Positions 59,043 through 64,000 of a DNA stretch of 64,000 nucleotides are shown in pieces. A program made the translations under genes and the position numbers. The notes under the pieces were generated by a model. That model searched no databases. It was not told the origin of the DNA and was given only the letters and a program-made list of their open reading frames with translations. Numbering within the stretch: the first letter of the stretch is position 1; every line of letters begins with the position of its first letter. The DNA is from Peptoniphilus_A harei_B (GTDB lineage Bacteria; Bacillota; Clostridia; Tissierellales; Peptoniphilaceae): contig JAWGHR010000001.1 in NCBI GenBank assembly GCA_032560695.1, positions 124,001-188,000 on the forward strand. Reading direction: 5' to 3'.

Positions 59043-59894
59043 TCAACTCTTTTTTATATTTTCTAAGGTTAAGACTTTCTTTGCATCCCTTCTCCCCATT
59101 TCATATAAATTCTCTAACTGCTCATGGTCTTGACTCAGAGTTTTTAAATTTCCTATGTCACTCGGTGCGATAATTATTATTTTATTTTGATTTTCTAGTT
59201 CAATTGCTTCCCTAAGGCTTTGATTATAAACTTCATATCTTTTTGCAAAAGTTTTTGAAAGTCTAGGGTAGTTTCTCCTAAGTATTCTCACAAATTTTTT
59301 GTCCTTTCTCTTTTCCCTAAAGTAATCTTTGGGTCTTGTTAAAACAAGAATCACTTTGTCACAACCAGCTTCGAAGGCTTTCTTAAAAGGAATTGGGTCT
59401 GACAGCCCACCATCAAAGTAAGGGACTCCTTTAACCTCATAGGGATTACAAAGGACTGGAACACAACATGATGCTTTAATTGGATCATATTCATCAATAA
59501 TGAGGTCATTCTTATTAAAATATTTTGGCCTTCCTGTTCTAGCATCTGTTGCAACTATTTCAAATTCCATTGGATTTTCCATCATAGTTTTATAGTCAAG
59601 TGGATTTTCTCCATTTGATGCACTTAAGTCCGAATAAATATAATCTAAATCAATATATGAACCCGTTTTTAAATAATTTTTTAAGCTCATATATTCTTTT
59701 CTAAAAGCATAATTATTATAGAAGACAAAATTTCTTCTTGGTTGCTTGGCAAGAAATGATGCACCATTAGCAGCCCCAGCAGACACTCCAATGAAGTAAT
59801 CTCCACTTATTCCCTCTTCCATTAGATGATCAAAAACTCCTGCTCCATAAATTCCACGAGTTCCTCCACCTACATCAACAAATCCTAATTTCAT
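59043..59894 (-). CDS. Patatin-like phospholipase
   Basis: 283 residues. Oxyanion strand GGGTRGIYGAGV at about 9-20, nucleophile elbow GVSAGAANGA (Ser38), and catalytic Asp in YFDGGLSDPIPF near 170. Cytosolic or membrane-associated lipid acyl hydrolase; substrate unknown. It is first of the pair with the VTT protein, both membrane-lipid related. A long upstream region of 195 bases contains only A+T-rich DNA and the HIT terminator. Confidence 0.87.
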   Translation of the reverse strand: MKLGFVDVGGGTRGIYGAGVFDHLMEEGISGDYFIGVSAGAANGASFLAKQPRRNFVFYNNYAFRKEYMSLKNYLKTGSYIDLDYIYSDLSASNGENPLDYKTMMENPMEFEIVATDARTGRPKYFNKNDLIIDEYDPIKASCCVPVLCNPYEVKGVPYFDGGLSDPIPFKKAFEAGCDKVILVLTRPKDYFREKRKDKKFVRILRRNYPRLSKTFAKRYEVYNQSLREAIELENQNKIIIIAPSDIGNLKTLSQDHEQLENLYEMGRRDAKKVLTLENIKKS

Positions 59895-60039
59895 AAATCA
59901 TCTTCCTTCTTTAGAGTCTATTTTCCCATAATGCATTCTTAAATTAATTATATTAAATATTTTCAATTATTGATATAACCAAAAGTTTAAAAGTGTTACA
60001 TTTTTAATAAATCAAAATTCCTTGTCTTAAGTCAATAGA

Positions 60040-60075
60040 TAAAATAAAAAAAGCCAGAACATTAATCCTGGCTTT
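60040..60075 (-). terminator. Terminator of the dnaJ-to-HIT transcript
   Basis: Minus-strand stem AAAGCCAG / CTGGCTTT (60068-60075 with 60050-60057), ten-base loop, then TTTTATTTT. Confidence 0.85.
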
Positions 60076-60088
60076 AGTAAAAATTTTA

Positions 60089-60427
60089 TCAACCTGGTGG
60101 CCAATTTAAACTTCTTCCTCCAAGTACATGGAAGTGAAGGTGATCTACAGTTTGACCTCCGTCTTCTTTGCAATTGTTTACGATCCTGTAACCCTTAGTA
60201 AGACCTTCTTCAGCGCAAAGTTTCTTTGCAACTAAGAAGATGTGACCTATAAGTTCTTTGTGGTTTTCATCTAAATCATCTGCTGATGAAATGTGTTCCT
60301 TTGGAACGATTAAAAAATGAGTAGGAGCTTGTGGGTCTATGTCTCTAAAAGCATACACAAGTTCATCTTCATAAAGTTTTGTTGAAGGAATTTCTCCCTT
60401 GATTATTTTACAAAATAAACAGTCCAT
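60089..60427 (-). CDS. HIT-family nucleotide phosphoramidase
   Basis: 112 residues. CLFCKIIKGEIPS at the start, Cys-rich; DLDENHKELIGHIFLVAKKL, GYRIVNNCKEDGGQTVDHLHFHVLGGRSLNWPPG with the HxHxH triad. Hydrolyses AMP-amine and similar adducts. Start two bases before the DUF1284 stop, so it ends the operon. Confidence 0.93.
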   Translation of the reverse strand: MDCLFCKIIKGEIPSTKLYEDELVYAFRDIDPQAPTHFLIVPKEHISSADDLDENHKELIGHIFLVAKKLCAEEGLTKGYRIVNNCKEDGGQTVDHLHFHVLGGRSLNWPPG

Positions 60428-60429
60428 CC

Positions 60430-60813
60430 TTACCTCCTTTTGGCTTCAACTTCTTTGCAGAGTTCATTCCACTGACATTCTCTGCAAATTTCTTCTCGCC
60501 TATTCTTTGAAAATATTATATCACAGGCAAGCTTTTTTATGTCCTCCCATGAATAAATTTCATCTTGAGATAGATTTAAAATTTCTAAAACTTTTCTGTC
60601 GTATGATTTCACCAAGTCATCACTTTGACACTTATGCCCAAGGTTTTCTGGACAAGGTCCACAAATATCATCAAGATCAGCAAGTAGTTTAACCTCTGGA
60701 TTCTCTTTTAGTTCCTTTAAAATTCTTGTCATATTTTTTGAAAAATCATCACTATAACCCTCGCCCACAAAGTTTTCTGTGCACAAGAGATGATGAGCTC
60801 TTATCTTTAACAT
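60430..60813 (-). CDS. DUF1284 cysteine-rich protein
   Basis: 127 residues with RAHHLLCTENFVGEGY at the N terminus, DICGPCPENLGHKCQSDDLVKSYDRKVLEILNL and a C-terminal EICRECQWNELC. The spacing of these cysteines (CGPC, CQ, CRECQWNELC) suggests an iron-sulfur cluster or zinc. The family is named only by number, and no reaction is known. Directly between mtaB, a radical SAM Fe-S enzyme, and a HIT protein. ATG follows GGTGATT. Confidence 0.75.
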   Translation of the reverse strand: MLKIRAHHLLCTENFVGEGYSDDFSKNMTRILKELKENPEVKLLADLDDICGPCPENLGHKCQSDDLVKSYDRKVLEILNLSQDEIYSWEDIKKLACDIIFSKNRREEICRECQWNELCKEVEAKRR

Positions 60814-62112
60814 TTAATCACCAAGAACTTCACAATTTGCGATTTCGCCTGTATCTAAGATTTTTACTTTTTTGATTTTATTAGTAAGATCTTCCTTAGA
60901 TTTTGCCTTGACCCTGATGTAGTTAGTTGTGTAACCATAATAAACTCCATCATGTTCTTCTTCAAATAAAACAGACTGTGCGGTCTTCATATTTTCTCTC
61001 TCAAAAATTTCTTGATATTTTTCTCCAAGAGCAATTAATTTTTCAGATCTTTCTTTTTTAACATTTCCGTCAATTTGATTTTTCATGGCTGCTGCCTTTG
61101 TGTTTTTTCTTTTTGAATATTTGAAGACGTGAATCCTTGAGAAGCCAACTTCTTTTACGATCTTCATTGAATCTTCAAAGTCCTCTTCACTTTCTCCAGG
61201 GAAGCCAACAATTATATCTGTTGTAAGTCCTGCATGAGGCATATGCTTCCTAATAATATTTGCCTTTTCAATGTAATCTTCACGAGTGTATCGTCTATTC
61301 ATTGCTTTGAGGATATTGTTTGATCCACTTTGAAGTGAAAGATGGAAGTGGTCACAAAGTTTTCCAGTCTTTACTGCCCTTTCCATAAATTCATCTGTAA
61401 TAATAAGTGGTTCAACAGATGAAAGTCTAATTCTTTCGATTCCATCAACTTCTGCAATGGCTTCTATTAGATCAATTAATCTCATATCGCCAAGGTCCTT
61501 GCCAAAAGACCCAATGTGAATTCCTGTTAAGACAATTTCTTTAAAGCCCCTATCTGCAAGTGTTCTTGCCTCTCTTACTGAGTCTTCAATTGTTCTAGAC
61601 CTAATAGGTCCCCTTGCAAAGGGAATGATGCAATAAGTACAAAATCTGTTGCACCCATCTTGTACCTTCATGTAGGCACGTGTCCTGTTATTACTATCAA
61701 AATTTGTCGTGTTGGCAAATTCACGAACATTTTTTAAGTCCTTAACAATATCTATCTTTTCATTGTTTTTCTTGGACTCTTCTATTAAATCTACAATCCT
61801 ATTTCTTTCAGTTGTTCCAACGACAACATCAACTCCCTCAATATTTTTTACTTCCTCGGGAGAAACTTGTGAATAACATCCCACAACTGCAACAACTGAG
61901 TCTGGGTTATTCTTCTTAGATTTTCTAATAAATTGTCTTGATTTTCTATCTGATAAGTTTGTAACTGTGCAAGTATTAACTATATAAATATCACTAAAGT
62001 CATCATTTTCAACTTGTCTATATCCCCTACTTTCAAAGAGTTCACTCATGGCTTCTGATTCATATTGATTAACCTTGCAGCCAAGAGTTAAAATTGAAAA
62101 AGTTTTTTCCAT
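60814..62112 (-). CDS. mtaB: tRNA (t6A37)-methylthiotransferase MtaB
   Basis: 432 residues. N-terminal domain LGCKVNQYESEAMSE and CYSQVSPEEV with cysteines for the auxiliary cluster; radical SAM motif CNRFCTYC (CX3CX2C) near 155; TRAM-like C terminus. Converts t6A37 to ms2t6A37 in tRNAs reading ANN codons. Distinguished from MiaB by the LTGIHIGSFG and KVQDGCN pattern. Starts where rsmE ends, overlapping by one base. Confidence 0.93.
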   Translation of the reverse strand: MEKTFSILTLGCKVNQYESEAMSELFESRGYRQVENDDFSDIYIVNTCTVTNLSDRKSRQFIRKSKKNNPDSVVAVVGCYSQVSPEEVKNIEGVDVVVGTTERNRIVDLIEESKKNNEKIDIVKDLKNVREFANTTNFDSNNRTRAYMKVQDGCNRFCTYCIIPFARGPIRSRTIEDSVREARTLADRGFKEIVLTGIHIGSFGKDLGDMRLIDLIEAIAEVDGIERIRLSSVEPLIITDEFMERAVKTGKLCDHFHLSLQSGSNNILKAMNRRYTREDYIEKANIIRKHMPHAGLTTDIIVGFPGESEEDFEDSMKIVKEVGFSRIHVFKYSKRKNTKAAAMKNQIDGNVKKERSEKLIALGEKYQEIFERENMKTAQSVLFEEEHDGVYYGYTTNYIRVKAKSKEDLTNKIKKVKILDTGEIANCEVLGD

Positions 62113-62801
62113 TATTCACACTCCTTTGCGTGTATTATATAAAAAGAAGCTGTTATAGCTGCAGTCTCTGCTCGAAGAATTCTCCTGCCAAGCCCTACTT
62201 TTTTAGCTTCACTTAATAGCTCAAGTTCTCTTTCTGATATACCACCCTCTGGTCCAATAACAAGTCCTACATTATTGCTTAAATCCTTTGTTATCTCGCC
62301 CAATTGTGTCTTGTCTTCATCTTCATAACATAAAACTAAGTCGCCAGAAAAATTTAAAATATCATCTGTCTTTATTATGTCATGGACAATAGGTATGACA
62401 TCTCGCTTTGATTGCTTTGCAGCTGACTCTACAATTTTTTGAAATCTTTCCAATTTCTTTTCTTTTTTCTTAGAAATATCTGAGATAGACCTGTCCATTA
62501 TAACTGGATAAAAATCGCTAACTCCAATTTCTGTAGCATGTCTTAAGACATCTTCAGACTTATTGTTTTTTAAAATTCCAAAGAATAGGGAGAGTCTAAC
62601 CTTAGATTCATTAGATTCTTTGACTTCTCCAATATTTTTTATTTTTTCACCTTCATAAGCAAAGGAAAAAATCCCATCCTCAAAAACAACTTGAAAGACT
62701 TCCCCGTCCTTTATTCTAATTACATTTTTTAAGTGGTGAAGAGTTTCTTCCTTTAAATTCGTATTGCCTTGGAACTTTCTATCTTCAAAAAATCTATACA
62801 T
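62112..62801 (-). CDS. rsmE: 16S rRNA (uracil1498-N3)-methyltransferase RsmE
   Basis: 229 residues of the SPOUT class: N-terminal PUA-like LKEETLHHLKNVIRIKDGEVFQVVFEDG, then FYPVIMDRS, QSKRDVIPIV and knotted C terminus GLVIGPEGGISERELELL...LGRRILRAETAAITASFY. Overlaps prmA by eight bases. Confidence 0.95.
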   Translation of the reverse strand: MYRFFEDRKFQGNTNLKEETLHHLKNVIRIKDGEVFQVVFEDGIFSFAYEGEKIKNIGEVKESNESKVRLSLFFGILKNNKSEDVLRHATEIGVSDFYPVIMDRSISDISKKKEKKLERFQKIVESAAKQSKRDVIPIVHDIIKTDDILNFSGDLVLCYEDEDKTQLGEITKDLSNNVGLVIGPEGGISERELELLSEAKKVGLGRRILRAETAAITASFYIIHAKECE

Positions 62802-63699
62802 TTAATCTTCCTACAATGGCAACCCAATTATTTTTTTCCAACTCGTCAATAATTTCAAAGCCATTTTCTTCTAGAGCATCAATAACCATTTGTCTTCTCT
62901 CTTTTATAATTCCTGAAGTTATAAAAATTCCACCCTCATCCATATGGTTCTTAAGATTTTTAATTTCATCAACGATTATCTCTGCAATTATGTTGGAAAC
63001 AATTAAGTCTGCTCTTCCCTTTACAACATCAAGAAGATTTCCCTTTTTGATTTCCATCTTGTCTTCAAGATTATTTAGACCTGCATTTTCATGAGAAGCA
63101 TCAATACACTTGTCATCAATATCAACTGCAAGTGCCCTCTTTGCTCCAAGTTTTATACCAGCTATGGCAAGAATACCTGAACCACAACCTATATCAAAGA
63201 TTTCGTCATCTTTTTTTACGTATCTCTCTAAAAGTTCAAGGCACATATAAGTTGATTCATGAGTTCCTGTTCCAAAGGCCATGCCTGGATTTATTTTAAT
63301 TACTATTCTCTCATTTTTGTCATAATCTTCCCACTCAGGAACAATAGCAAGCTTCTCACCAATTTCTAGTGGCTTGTAATATTTTTTCCAATTATTTGCC
63401 CAGTCTTCGTCGTCTTTTTCTTCTATAAGACATTGTCCAAGATTTTTTTCATTTAGCTCAGCCTTTAAATTATTTGCATCTTCCATATTTTCTGGATAAA
63501 CCCTAAGAGCAAACACCCCTTCCTTTGAATTTAAAAGAGGGTAGTCTATAAAGTCCCAGTCTTTTTCGTCTTGATCTAGTTCATCCACAATGTCGCTAGA
63601 AATTTCTTCTGTTGTATAAATTCCATAATCAAATAGAATTCCTTCAATGATATCTTTTTTATCCTTTGAAGTATTTATTGTCATTTCAATGTATTTCAT
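62794..63699 (-). CDS. prmA: Ribosomal protein L11 methyltransferase
   Basis: 301 residues. The N-terminal domain is the L11-binding part; the SAM site is INPGMAFGTGTHESTYMCLELL and FDIGCGSGILAIAGIKLGAKRALAVDID, then NPP-equivalent LIVSNIIAEII. Trimethylates L11. SD AAGGTGATT before ATG. In this order, dnaJ-prmA-rsmE-mtaB, the series is widespread in Firmicutes. Confidence 0.95.
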   Translation of the reverse strand: MKYIEMTINTSKDKKDIIEGILFDYGIYTTEEISSDIVDELDQDEKDWDFIDYPLLNSKEGVFALRVYPENMEDANNLKAELNEKNLGQCLIEEKDDEDWANNWKKYYKPLEIGEKLAIVPEWEDYDKNERIVIKINPGMAFGTGTHESTYMCLELLERYVKKDDEIFDIGCGSGILAIAGIKLGAKRALAVDIDDKCIDASHENAGLNNLEDKMEIKKGNLLDVVKGRADLIVSNIIAEIIVDEIKNLKNHMDEGGIFITSGIIKERRQMVIDALEENGFEIIDELEKNNWVAIVGRLNV

Positions 63700-63745
63700 C
63701 TAATCACCTTGTTTCATTATATTATAGATAATTTCTTTATACAAT

Positions 63746-63774
63746 TTAAAAAATGCGAATCAGTGATCCGCATT
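63746..63774 (-). terminator. Terminator of dnaJ
   Basis: Minus-strand AATGCGGATCA with TGATTCGCATT (63764-63774 with 63752-63762, one G-U), then TTTTTT. The stem begins inside the dnaJ stop codon. Confidence 0.75.
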
Positions 63775-64000
63775 AATCAAATAATTTCTTTAACTTATCT
63801 AAAAATGATTTTTTATTTTCTGCAACTTCTGGCTCAGTTTCTCTTAACTCTTCGAGAAGTTTTCTTTGTTCGTCGCTAACCTTTTTTGGAATAATAATAT
63901 CTACCTTGAAGAAGAGGTCTCCTCTTTGTTTGTCTCTGTTGACATAAGGGACTCCTTCTCCCTTTAGTCTAAAGACTGTTCCACCTGTAGTTCCTTTAGG
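63773..64000 (-). CDS. dnaJ: Chaperone DnaJ, C-terminal part (window edge)
   Basis: 75 codons in frame to TAA at 63773-63775, truncated by the window. Readable residues PKGTTGGTVFRLKGEGVPYVNRDKQ, then GDLFFKVDIIIPKKVSDEQRKLLEELRE are the second half of the substrate-binding domain, followed by a polar tail KKSFLDKLKKLFD. The J domain and zinc fingers lie outside. Co-chaperone of DnaK. Confidence 0.9.
   Translation of the reverse strand, partial: PKGTTGGTVFRLKGEGVPYVNRDKQRGDLFFKVDIIIPKKVSDEQRKLLEELRETEPEVAENKKSFLDKLKKLFD

Noticed and set aside
1..64000. CRISPR arrays, transposons, prophage genes, toxin-antitoxin or defence islands
   Set aside because: No regular spaced repeats, transposase, integrase, or typical toxin/antitoxin pair was found in the open frames or intergenic DNA; gene order is that of a stable core region.

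Overview
The window is strongly A+T-rich chromosomal DNA with typical Gram-positive Shine-Dalgarno sites (AGGAGG variants), many TTG starts, lipoprotein and sortless surface-type genes, an Asp23/AmaP envelope-stress operon, a CcpN/PPDK-regulator pair, and the dnaG-rpoD-trmK-nif3 and phoH-ybeY-dgkA-cdd-era-recO-glyQS blocks. This points to a low-GC anaerobic member of the Bacillota. The mixture (type A RNase P RNA, NhaC-like antiporter, DUF3793-flavodoxin pair, CC-motif small protein) fits Tissierellia such as Anaerococcus or Peptoniphilus relatives best, but the genus is an inference. I see no phage, transposase, CRISPR array, rRNA or tRNA in the window; it reads as a mostly housekeeping core region.

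Layout. 0-0.7 kb: small plus-strand genes (cupin, CC-motif protein). 0.75-11.3 kb, minus strand: ppsA; an SbcCD-like pair (nuclease plus membrane-hairpin SMC-like ATPase) followed by a phosphoesterase and a CYTH protein; then ybaK, phosphoglucomutase, a degenerate PfkB-like protein and an isochorismatase-like hydrolase. 11.4-20.2 kb: one tightly overlapping minus-strand operon carrying the whole route from DAHP to chorismate and on to p-aminobenzoate (aroB, aroA, aroC, a chorismate mutase-AroE-AroK triple fusion, aroQ, pabAB fusion, DAHP synthase, pabC). 20.3-23.4 kb: zinc uptake operon znuABC with divergent Fur-family regulator and a candidate operator. 23.6-29.7 kb: antiporter, ftsH, and dnaX-ebfC-recR. 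29.9-38.3 kb: mixed accessory section (lipoprotein, zinc-ribbon membrane protein, acetyltransferase-like protein, flavodoxin pair, dicarboxylate/amino acid symporter, amaP-DUF2273-asp23, radical SAM protein). 38.3-39.5 kb: NlpC/P60 wall hydrolase. 39.6-40 kb: RNase P RNA. 40-53.9 kb: fifteen consecutive minus-strand genes from phoH to a NIF3 homologue, linking RNA maturation, envelope lipid recycling, ribosome assembly, glycyl-tRNA charging, carbon regulation and the primase/sigma factor. 54-64 kb: nfeD-floA membrane-microdomain operon, HAD phosphatase, rpsU-yqeY, VTT and patatin proteins, HIT, and the dnaJ-prmA-rsmE-mtaB-DUF1284-HIT series.

The most unusual things seen are the AroQ-type chorismate mutase domain at the front of an AroE-AroK fusion, with nearly all catalytic residues present; the SbcC/YhaN-like ATPase with a membrane hairpin and a Walker B glutamate replaced by serine; a PfkB-family protein that lost the GAGD glycines; a perfect 23-bp inverted repeat with one spacer base beside rnpB; a promoter-terminator unit without an ORF at 23.48-23.6 kb; and a recurring TGTTATAAT extended -10 element at four promoters. 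I found no convincing defence system or wholly new multi-gene system. Starts were re-chosen where the Shine-Dalgarno site decides them; all start revisions are explained per gene.
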